Positions 35,079 to 45,283 of a stretch of 64,000 nt of DNA are shown in pieces. The notes beneath the pieces are model-generated. The model did no database searches, had not been told where the DNA came from, and worked only from the letters and a program-made list of their open reading frames with translations. Origin of the DNA: Paratrimastix pyriformis (taxonomy: Eukaryota; Preaxostyla; Paratrimastigidae); NCBI GenBank assembly GCA_027972325.1, contig JAPMOS010000001.1:1025001-1089000 (forward strand), read 5' to 3'. The position numbers and the translations under genes were made by a program. Position 1 is the stretch's first letter; every line of letters starts with the position of its first letter.

Positions 35079-38000
35079 ATGTCGGCCGCTGTGCTAGGGA
35101 CCGGGCAACCACCATGGACGGTGAACCCGCCAAGTCCTCTTGAAATTGAGGTGAAAAAGGAGGGAGAGATCATCCCCCCATTGATTCTTTCCTCGCCATG
35201 GAACATTGTTGGGCGGAATAATCAACAATCTCACATTGTCTGCAAGCATTTCTTCCTATTCCAGTGCATTTACAATGCGGTTGTAGGTTGTTACGCACCC
35301 TTCTCTTTCCCGAGCGGTCTGTTTGTTTCCACGTCCCTTTCCCGCGACATTTTGACCAGCATTTGGTGATGGCATACGGCTCTCCGCCCGGAGCTGAAGA
35401 TCCCGAGCCCATGTTGTATGTTGTCGACTTGCAGTCATGTCTGTCTCTTCTGTGTGTTGGGCCGCACCGCGATCTTCTGATTAGCCCATGGATCGACTCT
35501 CGACGAGAAAAAGCTGCCTGCCCGAATTCCCGTCAAGTGGGAGGTGGGCAAGCCCCTCCGGCTTGGGGAATCGACAAGGTCCGAAACGCAAGCGCACGAC
35601 CATCCCTTCACGATCTCATCCCTGCTGCCCTCCAGAGTGTACATTTACCGCGGCTTCGCTTCGGCCTCCCCTGCCACTGCCCCTGCCCCTGCCGCTACCC
35701 CTCCCACTGCCCCTGCCGCTACCACTCCCGCTGCCCCATCCCCGCCATACCCACCTCCGGGGCAGCAGAGACTCGAGCCGAGGCAGAGCAACCACATCCC
35801 CCCCAAGCCGGCTCACCCCCCGCCTCGCCCTCAGCGGGCGCCTCCTCCTCCTCATCACCCTCCGCTCCGGCCGCCCCACCGGCCGGGTCATCCTTCATGG
35901 CGCCGCCACGCAGTCGCCGCTCCAAGGGTGGCGATCAGGTCCCCCCACCTACCCTCACCCATCCTCCCATCACCCCAGCACCGCCCACTCACCCCAGCAC
36001 CGCCCACTCACCCCAGCACCGCCCACTCACCCCAGCACCGCCCACTCACCCCAGCACCGCCCACTCCCTCACCCCAGCACCGCCCAGCACCGCCCAGCAC
36101 CGCCCAGCACCGCCCAGCACCGCCCAGCACCGCCCAGCACCGCCCAGCACCGCCCAGCACCGCCCAGCACCGCCCAGCACCGCCCAGCACCGCCCAGCAC
36201 CGTTCATCACGTTCTCACATGGATTTGGCCCCCCCCTCGAACAGGAGGCGGTCTCGTTGCACACGGGGGCCGACAGTGTCGATGACGACGAATCCGAACT
36301 GGTCTGCCCGGCTGCCCGCCCGGCTGCCTCGACCTCCACTCGCTCGCTGCTCTGGTGGTGCGTGTCGCCCCTCAGGCTCGCCTGCGCGACCAGAAGCGGC
36401 CAGCGCCCAAGCCGACATTCACCGCACCTGCGGGCGAGCCCGACCTGCTCGCCAGCCTGCAGTCCCCGCCCCCGGCCCATCGGGCCCGGCCATGCCCCCC
36501 CCGCCCGCCCGCCACGCCAAGCCCTCCTCCGCTCGCGCCCCCGGCAGCTCGGCCTCGGCCATTGCACCGCCGCCACCACAAGACGATCAGGGCGACGCCC
36601 GGCCGCCCCCGCCAGTGCGCAAGGTTCGCCCCCCCTGGCCATCATTCATCCCTGCATTCCTTCCCCCCGCTCACCGCCCCCGCCCCTCCCAGGTCGATGT
36701 TCATGTGCTCCGCCCCTGCATGCCTGCTGTTGTCTCCCCTGGCCGTTGTCTTGCCGTTGTGCTGCCTTCCATTGCAGGCCTCCGAGGACGAGGACGAGGA
36801 GGGCATCACACTGCTGCGCCGTCCTGCGGCCGCCGGCCCGGCCTCGGGCGGCCACGGGGCCGGCATCGCCTTCAAGCTGAGCACGGCCCTGCACATCGCG
36901 GCCCCCATCATCCCGGACAGCGAGCCCGCCCCCGGGCCGGCCGCCCCTCCGCCAGCGCCCCAGGTGCCGGCCCCAGCCCCCACCGCCCAAGCCGCTCCCC
37001 AGGCGGCCCCGGTGGTGGCCCGCATGATCGCGGCCCCTGCCCCGGCCGAGGGCGACGATGAGGAGGAGGAGGAGGAGCCGGCCGCGGGTGCCGCTTCCGT
37101 GACCGCCCCGCCGCCCCCGCCGCCCCCGCCACCCCCGCCACCCGCACAGACCCGGCCTCCCGCATCGACACAGGCAGAGGCAGAGGCGCCGGCTGAGGTG
37201 GACGAGGTGGGGCGGGCGATGGCGGTCGAGCTTGGCATCACGGGCTTCGCCACGACCTCGCCCTCGGTGCAGCAGGCGGCCCGCCAGGCGGCCCGGCGGG
37301 ACCGGGAGAAGGCCAAGCGCAAGCTCCGCACCGCCCACAAGAAGCAGCAGCAGCAGCAGCAGCGCCGGGACGGGGCCCGCGCCGCCGAGGGGGCAGCCCC
37401 GGCCGGGGATGGGGAGGCCGGCCCGATGGCCCAGGAAGGCCAGGAGGGGCAGAGTGGCGAGGACGAGGGCGAGGACGATGATCACGACGAGGACGACGAC
37501 CAGGACGACGAGGGGCAGGACGATGCCCCCCAGGCAGCCGGCGACGGCTTCCATGTCCGCCCGCCTCGCCTGCCCCTCCCTCGCTCCCCTCTGTTCCCTC
37601 GCCCCGCCTCACGGGCGTCCGTTGGGGGTCTGCCGTGTGGCGGGTTGTTGCCGTCGGTCCAGGGGGAGGCCCCCAACCCCGAGGAGGATGAGCCGCTGAC
37701 CATCGCCGAGCTGGGCGGCTACGTGCTCCCCATGAGCCGCACCATCGCCCTCCAGGCCCACGCCAAGGTCGCCCCCTGCTCCGCTGGCCCCCTGCTCCGC
37801 TGGCCCCCTGCTCCGCTGGCCCCCTGCTCCGCTGGCCCCCTGCTCCGCTGGCCCCCTGCTCCGCTGGCCCCAGGGAGCTGACCCGCCCCGCGCCCCTGTG
37901 CCTCGCTGGTTGCCTGTGCACTGTGCAGGGTGTCTCGGCCCTGGACATGGAGCCGTCCGGGTCGCGGGTGGCCACGGGGTCGCTGGACTTCGAGATGCAC

Positions 38001-41000
38001 CTGCACGACTTCAACGGCATGGACCAGGACTTCGCCCCCTTCCGCCTCATCGAGCCCTGCCCCGGCCACTACGTCCGCCCCGCACCCGCACCCGCACCCC
38101 CTGCCTCACACCCTCTCTGCCCCGCACCCGCACCCCCTGCCTCACACCCTCTCTGCCCCGCACCCGCACCCCCTGCCTCACACCCTCTCTGCCCCGCACT
38201 CCCCGCCTCCCGCAACCGTTCGACGCCCCACGCACGTCCCATGACCCCTACGCTCTGCCCCGGCCTCGCACGGGCTGCAGGTGAACGATCTGCGCTACTC
38301 GCGGACGGGCGAGCTGCTGCTGGTCATCACGGCCCAGCAGAAGCCCATCCTCTACGACCGCGACGGCCGCAACCTGTCCGGCTCCCCGCCCCGCCCCGCC
38401 CCGCCCCGCCCCGCCCCGCCCGCCCCGCCCCGCCCCGCCCCGCCCCGCCCCGCCCCGCCCCGCCCCGCCCCGCCCCGCCCCGCCCCGCCCCGCCCCGCCC
38501 CGCCCCGCCCCGCCCCGCCCCGCCCCGCCCCGCCCCGCCCCCTCGCAGACCCGCCTGTCCTCCTCGTCACCATCCCCATCACCCCCCCCCCCCCCCCCGG
38601 AGCCGGCGGGTTCTCTTGCTTCTCGGGTTCCCCTCGGGTTCCTCTCTCGGGTTCCTCTCTCGGGTTCCCCTCGGGTTCCTCTCGGATTCTCTTGTTCATC
38701 TCCACTCCGCTTCATTTGCCCGGGTGCGGGCCGGTCTGCGGGCGCAGGGGGAGTACGCCAAGGGGACCAGTACCTGGTGGACATGTCCCAGACCAGCGGC
38801 CACGTGGCCCCCGTGCGCCGGTGCCAGTGGCACCCCACCGTCCGCGAGGAGTTCATGACCTGCGCCGAGGACGGCACCGTCCGGTCCGGTGCCCCCCCCC
38901 CCCCCCCCACACCACACACACACACACACACGACCCCACGAGCGTCTCACGGCGGTTTGGTGCGGTGCGGTGCGGTGCGGTGCGGTGCGGTGCGGGGTGT
39001 GGTGTGGCTTGGGCAGGCTGTGGGACCTGAACAACAAGAAGGGCCAGAAGGCCGTCATGAAGGGCTGCTCCCTGGGCCAGAAGAGGTCCGCCCCCACCCT
39101 CTTCCTCAGGCACCCGCGGACCCAGCCAGGCGCAGGCCGTCACCATCGTCATCGCCGTCATCGCCGTCATCGCCATTGCCCCGCCCTCCTCGCGGCCCCA
39201 CCAGGACCTTCGCCACCTGCTGCTGCTACAGCCCCGACGCGAGCCTGGTGGGGGCCGTCACGGCCGACGGGAACATGCACTTCTGGCCCTCCGCGGGCCC
39301 CTTCCACCGCCCCTCGCGGGTCCGTCCCCCCCACCCATCACCCATCCCCGCCCCCAGGCCCATCTCCAGGCCCATCGTCAGACCCACGCCCCCATCCCGA
39401 CATCGCATTGCCTCTCTCTCTCTCTCTCCCCCCCCCCCCCCCAGACGGTCGCCAAGGCCCACACGGCAGGGACGGAGGCCTCGAGCATCCTCTTCGCGGA
39501 CCCGCTCCACGTCATCACCCGGTCCGCACCCCGCTCCCGACCGGCCCCATCCTCCCGTCCCTCCCGCCCCTCCGCCCGCCCGCCCCGGACTCGGGTCGAC
39601 AAATCCCATCCGCGGGGCCCCGGGGATGGTGCAGGGGTGGCGACCACACCCTCAAGCTGTGGGACATCCGGGCCGTGGAGCGGCCCCTGGCGGCCGTGCA
39701 CAACCTGCACAACCGGACCCAGCTCTGCGACGCGGTCCTCAGCCCCGGCGGCGACATGGTCCTCACCGGTCCGCCCCCGCCCCGCCCCGCCCCCGCCCCC
39801 GCCCCCGTGCCCTGCCCTGCCCTGCCCTCGGTCTGCTGGGCTGACTGACCCTCCCCATTCCACCCCCCGCCGCTGGGTTGTACGGGCCAGCCACGGACGC
39901 CACCGAGGATGCCCCCAGCCAGCTGCTCTTCTTCGAGGCATCCTCCCTGCAGCTCCTCAAGGCCGTCGGTCCGCACCCGAGGCCCACCCGGGGGGGCTGG
40001 TTGGGCAAGAGACGGACGGGAGGGAGGGAGGGGTGGAGGGACCCGAGTGGGACCGTGTTCGTCCGCGAGGCTCACCCGCACACCCGCCTGGGCCCTGGGG
40101 CCCCCGGGGGGAGTCTGTGGCAGACTTCAAGGAGGGCTCGGCGGGGCGGCTCTGCTGGAACGGCCGCATCAACCAGATCGCCGTCGGCAGCACGGCCAAG
40201 GACCGGCGCGGCCACGTCTTCTACCACCCCGCCCGCAGCATCAAGGGGGCCCTCCTCTGCGCCGGCCGGGTCGTCGCCCCCACCCAGCCCGAGCTCGACC
40301 TGCCCCCGTCCGCACCGCCCCCTCGCATCCGCCCCCTCGCCTCCGCCCCCTCGCCTCCGCTCCCGGGACAGATTCGTCTGAGCGGACCCGCTGCCGCTGA
40401 CGGTGACGCTAACGCTGACGGTGCTCTTCCTTTGGCCGAAACGAACGGGTGGCTGGTCTCGTGGGGATGGGCAGAATCATCAAGACGCCCCACGCGCTGC
40501 CCCTCTTCCGGGACGAGGTGCCCCGCCGCAAGCAGCAGACCCTCGACAGGAAGGACCGCGTCAAGGGCCACAACCCCGACCGGCCCGTGACCGTCCGTGG
40601 GCGCGCCCCTCCCCGCACGGCAGCCGCTCATGACGCTCTCTGGCCCGCCCCGCTCTCTCGCTGCCCGCTCCTTCCTCTCCTCCCCCTCCCTCCCCTCCCT
40701 CCCCTCCCCGCAGGGCGTCGGCCACGGCGGGCGGTTGGGCACCAGCTTGAAGGGATCCATCATGGGGGCCATCATGAAGCCCACAGACCTCAGTCCGTTC
40801 GGCCAGGCTGACTTCTCGCCACCCCCCTTCCTTCCGGCCCACCCTGCTCATTGGTGTCCCTCTTTGCTTGCCCTGTGCAGACACGGATCCGCAGCTGGAG
40901 ATCCTGAAATACGCCGAGCTGGCCAAGAGTCTGTGGTGTGCCTTCCCCTTCTTCCCCTCCCCGCACCCAGCATTCCCCACGTGGGTCCATCGTGCCATTC

Positions 41001-41119
41001 GGCTCACCGCATTGTCTTTGGGGCGGACCCATGCAGAGCGTGCCTTCTGGGTGGACCCGGCCTACGGCGGGGCTCGGGCGGGCGAGAAGAAGCCGCGCAC
41101 GGAGGGCGAGGAGCAGTAG
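35079..41119 (+). CDS. WDR70: WDR70 homologue with an N-terminal FHA domain
   Basis: N-terminal exons build an FHA domain: WNIVGRNNQ, HLVMAYGS, LYVVDLQS, S-HGSTLDEKKLPARIPVKW and GKPLRLGESTRVYIY (35200-35660). It keeps the GR, S-HG-T and R-x-G-x-S-T elements of phosphothreonine-binding FHA domains. Pro/Ala-rich and acidic linkers follow (LRDQKRPAPKPTFTA at 36385; D/E runs at 37450-37540). The WDR70 beta-propeller then matches through: VSALDMEPSGSRVATGSLDFEMHLHDFNGMDQDF, YSRTGELLLVIT, CQWHPTVREEFMTCAEDGTVR, LKLWDIRAVERPL, and HALPLFRDEVPRRK (37930-40520). The C-terminus has GGRLGTSLKGS and AFWVDPAYGG, stop 41117-41119. WDR70 is a CUL4-DDB1 substrate receptor linked to H2B ubiquitination. The start at 35079 has an in-frame Met and clean exon joins. 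Introns use GTCTGC, GTCTGT, GTCCGA, GTCCCC and GTCCGC. Confidence 0.88.
35975..36205 (+). repeat. CACCCCAGCACCGCC / CAGCACCGCC array
   Basis: An intron of FHA-WDR70 with five 15-20 bp units followed by about fourteen CAGCACCGCC decamers. It begins GTCCCC (about 35939) and ends CTCGAACAG at about 36249. Confidence 0.8.
37765..37925 (+). repeat. 16-bp (CCCCCTGCTCCGCTGG)n array in WDR70 intron
   Basis: Six to seven copies of a 16-bp unit between the exons ending HAK and starting GVSALDM. Confidence 0.8.
38080..38555 (+). repeat. 29-bp minisatellite and (CCCCG)n array in WDR70 introns
   Basis: About three copies of a 29-bp unit (38098-38200) lie in one intron. The next intron has a CCCCG pentamer array of about 160 bp (38383-38541), then a C run (38582-38598) and CTCGGGTTCC repeats. 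Confidence 0.85.
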
Positions 41120-41285
41120 GAACACGCGTCTTGACCGCTCCCATCAGAACGAAGAATGTCACACAAGCCAACGATGGCTGCAACCGTGCCGTCCCCTTAC
41201 AGCCGAGAGACCGCGGGGGGGTTCGTGCGAGTCGGAGAGGCTAAACGGGGAGAACTCTATTGGCAAACATGGTGCGCACATCTCC

Positions 41286-43608
41286 TCATCGCCGCGCCAT
41301 CATCCGGTCGCGCTTGAGCAGCGCATACAGCAGCAGGTTTCGGACCAGCTCGGGCAGCTCGCCCAGCTTATCGAGCGGCAACTTGGCGTCGTACCTGGGC
41401 GGGGCGCGGGGAGGGGAAGAAGAGAAACCGGTGTGCGGAGGCGGCCCGGGAGGCGCAGACCTCTTGATGACGAGCTTGTTGACTGCCGCCTGGAGCCATT
41501 CCAGGGTGCTCTCCTGGGAGGCTGCCTGGGCGAGCAGGGCCGGCATGATGGCGGGGTTCCGGAGGGCCTCGTCGAGGATGTTGTCCAGGTCGAGGAGCAG
41601 CCGGCCCCGGGCCTGGTAGTACTGGGCCAGCTGGCGCATCTCCAGCGCCTGCCCGATGCTCAGCGGGCTCTGCAACTCGTCCGTGTAGAGGTACCGCAGG
41701 AAGGCTTCCACCGATTTGGCGCTCAGCCCGGACGTGTCCTACGGGGGGACGAGCGATGCCCTCAGGGACCGGAGGTGGTCCGGACCTTGAGGAGCCCCGT
41801 ATCGGCCTCGCGCATGCGGGTGCGCAGGAGCCCTTCGAAGAATTCCGTTCGCGACTGCAAGATGGCCTGGTGGCACTGGAACCCGCGAGGCGGTTGGGCT
41901 GCGGCGGGTGGATGCGCATGATGATAAAACGGGACAGCGATCAAAAGGAGTGCAGGGGTGGTGGGGACAGACCGCCAGCGGTGGGGGCGGGAGCAGCAGG
42001 ACCAGCGGAGACGCTCGTGCCGCCGGGCTCCACCGCAGGTTGGGCGGCATCGACCGTGATGGTGAAATCGGCCGCGATGTGGCGATTCTGGTCGAAGAAG
42101 CGGCCCCAGTCGGCCCGGAGGCAACTCGCCGGGACGTGGAACCCGTCCATGTTGACTGGGTTCCCACACCGCCGTTCCACGAGGGGAGCCACAGTTGATG
42201 GCACATGGGAAGAGGAGCGCCCACAGACCAAGCATTGCGGGCGCGGTCGCTTGGGTGGGCAGTGGGACCTGGCCGGGTGGGATTGCCGCACTCTCCGCTT
42301 CGCCGCCCTCCCCTTCGTCGTCGGTTTTTCGTCTCTTTTCCGTCCCCGCTTCCTGCTTCGGGTCGTGCTTCTCGCCCTTTGGGCGGTCGGTATTGCAGAG
42401 CTCGCATTGATTGAGCCCTGCGGGATTGCGGTACGTGCAGGCTGCAGAAGAAGGGTGAAGCAAGGAGCACCGAAAGGAGAGCGCGGACCGACGCACTCCC
42501 ACTCGTCGTCCGGGTTCGGCATCCCCTCGGCGGCAGCAGCGTCCTCTGCGCGGATGGTGGCCTGGGAGAGCAGCTGCAGGAAGGCATCGTCCAGGTAGCG
42601 CGCCGTTCGCGGATCTTCGACAAGCTCCACCAGCCAGGCCGGGACAGTCTGCAGCATCTCCTGCAAGACGCCCTTCAGGGCAGGCAACGAGAATCGCGCG
42701 GCCTGGCACGGGTTGGGCACATTCAGTCGCAGAAACGGAAGAGGACGGACCACTTCAACAAGGTCCATGAGGCGGGCGGATGTCCAGTGCCCCTGCAGAG
42801 CCTGGACTTGCAGGGATTGCTGCTGCTGCTGAAAGTGTTGGACACGTTCAGCGGGCGTCGCCTTGGGGTCGGCGTCGAAGAGGAGGCCGAGATCAGGCCC
42901 ATCTTCCGGCTCGGCTTCCTCCTCCCGCGCAGGGGCGCCATCTTCGTCGTCGGTTGCATGCGCCGAATGGGCCTCATCGGCCTCGTCCTCGCCCTCGTCA
43001 TCTCTGTATCGAGGGGCACGGGGACGGGGTGCTGGAGCGGCCTTTTTCTTGGCCTCGGCTTCCAACTGCCGCAGTCGGCGGGCTTCCAATTCTTGGGATG
43101 TGGAGGGATGGAGGAAGGGAAGGATGGAGGAGGAGGAGGGGGGGGGGGGGGGGGGGTGATCCAGACAAAACCGAGTTGAGACATCGGCAGTTGGAGGCAG
43201 CGAGGAGACGGACCGGCTTCTCGTTGCGCGGCGCCAGCAAGACATTGGTTGAGGGTCGCCAGGGTGAGCGCGGAAAGTCGATCCATCCCGCACCCAACGG
43301 CAGCGTACAACAGGGAGTCCAAATCCTGGAGACCCGAGATCGAATCAGAGCTGGTCTACGGAATGCCACAGACAGAGATTGCTGGGTGATCCTGGGCGGT
43401 AAACGGAAGTTCGTCGGTGTAGAGGAATTGGAGGAGGAGTCGCCCCACATGAGGCGGAAAGAGAGACAAGGCACGCTGAACCGAAGTTTGTCCTTCAGAC
43501 CCCTCTGCCCACCTGGGTGGTGGCGAGTTGGGAATGTGGTGTGAGTACGTTGTGTTATGGAGTGCGTTGGATGGGTGTTGTGTGCAGTGCGGTGTTGTGT
43601 GTGTGTGT

Positions 43609-43639
<31 letters not shown>

Positions 43640-44859
43640 GGGGACGTCAGAGAACAAGACGACCTTGGAAGGCGAGCCATCAAAACACACGTATGCACAT
43701 TCACTTCCTCGCCCTTGCATACCAGAGGAACCCTGAGTTCGCTTGTTGTGGTGGCCGCGTCAACAGCAGTTGCTACAGGTCCCGATCCATCCGTGGGGTC
43801 AAGAGCCTCTTTTCTGGCAGGAGCAGGGGCATCGCCGCTGGGCTGCGGCTCGGTGGTGGCCGAGACCTCGCATGAGGGGAGCGGTTCGGACGCCAAAACG
43901 AGTGGCGTGTCTCGTTCACCCGGAGAGGAGTCGCCAGGCACTGCGTCAGGTGGTCCCCTGCCCACGAGCGGCTCGTCTGGAGAAGTGCATGTAGCGGAAG
44001 CGGGAGGCGCTGGGGGTACCGCAGCGGCGGAAACTGGGGGGGGAGTCAGGATTCCGAGAGCTTCCAAAGCAAGATGAGGAAGCCGAAGGGGCGTCTTTCC
44101 GCACACGATGGACACATCAGCAAGCTGCGCCTCCTGAAACAACTTCAGAAACTCAAGCTCGTACAGATGGGGCTGGGCGACGGCATACGCAAAGGGCTGC
44201 GCGCCTACAGCGCAGTAAAAGACCACAAAGATACAGAAGATATTACTGACCCGTATTTAGAGTGAATGTCAGCCCGGTGAAGAGGCTGCAGGTGATGGTC
44301 GGCTTGAGAGACAACGCGGGAATACGATACCCCAAAAAGCGATCCAATCTGATCCCATTCCGCACGAAAAATACATCGCCCGTGACAAGGTTCCAGGCTG
44401 CCCCGATTGTGTCGCCAACTCCGTACGAGTCGAGGGTACTGGAAGATGACAGATGACAAAAGATGCCATTTTTTCGAGGAAACGGACCGATCGTCAACGC
44501 CATAAAAAGAATTGGATTCTTCAACAAGGCCACTCTCTGAGTGCCACCCGATGCTGGAAGGTGGATGCAGTGCCAGTTTATGATGCGTGAACAACAAACC
44601 TCTCTTCATCGTGGCCGCACATCAATGTTGGCTTTCCGGCACAAAATCCAATAGAAATGAGCGAATCTGGGCCCATTGATTGAATGGTTACTTCAAAGTA
44701 GACAAGTCCATTCAATGGCATCAGCGGTTTTGAGAGTTGGAGGGTTGCTGGTTTCGGGACCGCGTCTCCATGACCAGCAACTTCATCTTCGTCAATGAAA
44801 TCCGAAGAGAGGGCTCCGGAAGGCGTTAATACAAGATTTTTGCGGTATTCTTCGATCAT
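41286..44859 (-). CDS. SPRY-BTB-RanBP2 zinc finger-BTB protein
   Basis: Domain order from the N-terminus: a SPRY/B30.2 domain (LNGLVYFEVTI, LISIGFC, GDTIGAAWN, VFFVRNG; 44740-44260); a first BTB (FQEAQLADVSIVCGKTPLRL, HTCVLMAR, LLQFLYTDELPF, LLYAAVGCGMDRL; 44150-43260); an acidic helical linker; a RanBP2-type zinc finger rebuilt across a GTCCGC intron (EWECVACTYRNP and NQCELCNTDRP, 42500-42370); and a second BTB (FHVPASCLRADWGRFF, FTITVD, AILQSRTEFFEGLL, AFLRYLYTDEL; 42150-41650) with a BACK-like helical end, stop 41286. The start at 44859 is the first Met of the open frame; an upstream exon is possible. BTB proteins usually recruit substrates to CUL3, and RanBP2 fingers bind ubiquitin or RNA. 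That role here is inference. Other introns start GTTTGT, GTCAGT and GTCTGC. Confidence 0.8.
43136..43160 (-). repeat. Poly-G on + strand (poly-C on coding strand) in BTB-gene intron
   Basis: About 18 G residues on the + strand. Because the gene is on the minus strand this is again a coding-strand C run. A second lies at about 43622-43642, next to a (GT)n tract. Confidence 0.85.
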
Positions 44860-45283
44860 CGTTTCCACGAGGCTGCACTAACACGAGAAAGAAAGAAAGT
44901 TTACGAGCGGCCCTTTTCTGGCGTGACAGCCGAGAGACCGCAGGGGTTAGGGCAGCCTTCCGCCGCGAATAAGAATTCGGTTCGCCCTCAGGATCTCGGT
45001 CGTTCGCTTTGGGCCCGGGAAACTAGACCCCCATTTAGAAAAAAGTGAACTACAGAATTTAAAATTACCTCTTTTTGCGGTTTTGGTGCCCCATGCACCC
45101 CTTCGTTGGCCCTTCGTGACCACAGCTTTGAGGCTCGGTGCCGCACCAAGCTCGGATATTCCAAGAGAGAAACACTGAGCCCCCCATGTGTTCCTGTCCG
45201 GGTCAGGCCCAGGCCCGAGCGAGACCCCTCAATTATGGGGGGGTCGTTTTGGCCAGCGGGGTGCCGACGTGGTGCAGCCGGTG
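44860..45283. other. Spacer between BTB gene and coiled-coil gene
   Basis: AT-rich right of the BTB start; contains the promoter of the BTB gene and probably the 3' UTR of the gene to the right. No protein or RNA gene was recognised. A non-coding first exon of the BTB gene could end at a CAG near 44875. Confidence 0.4.
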
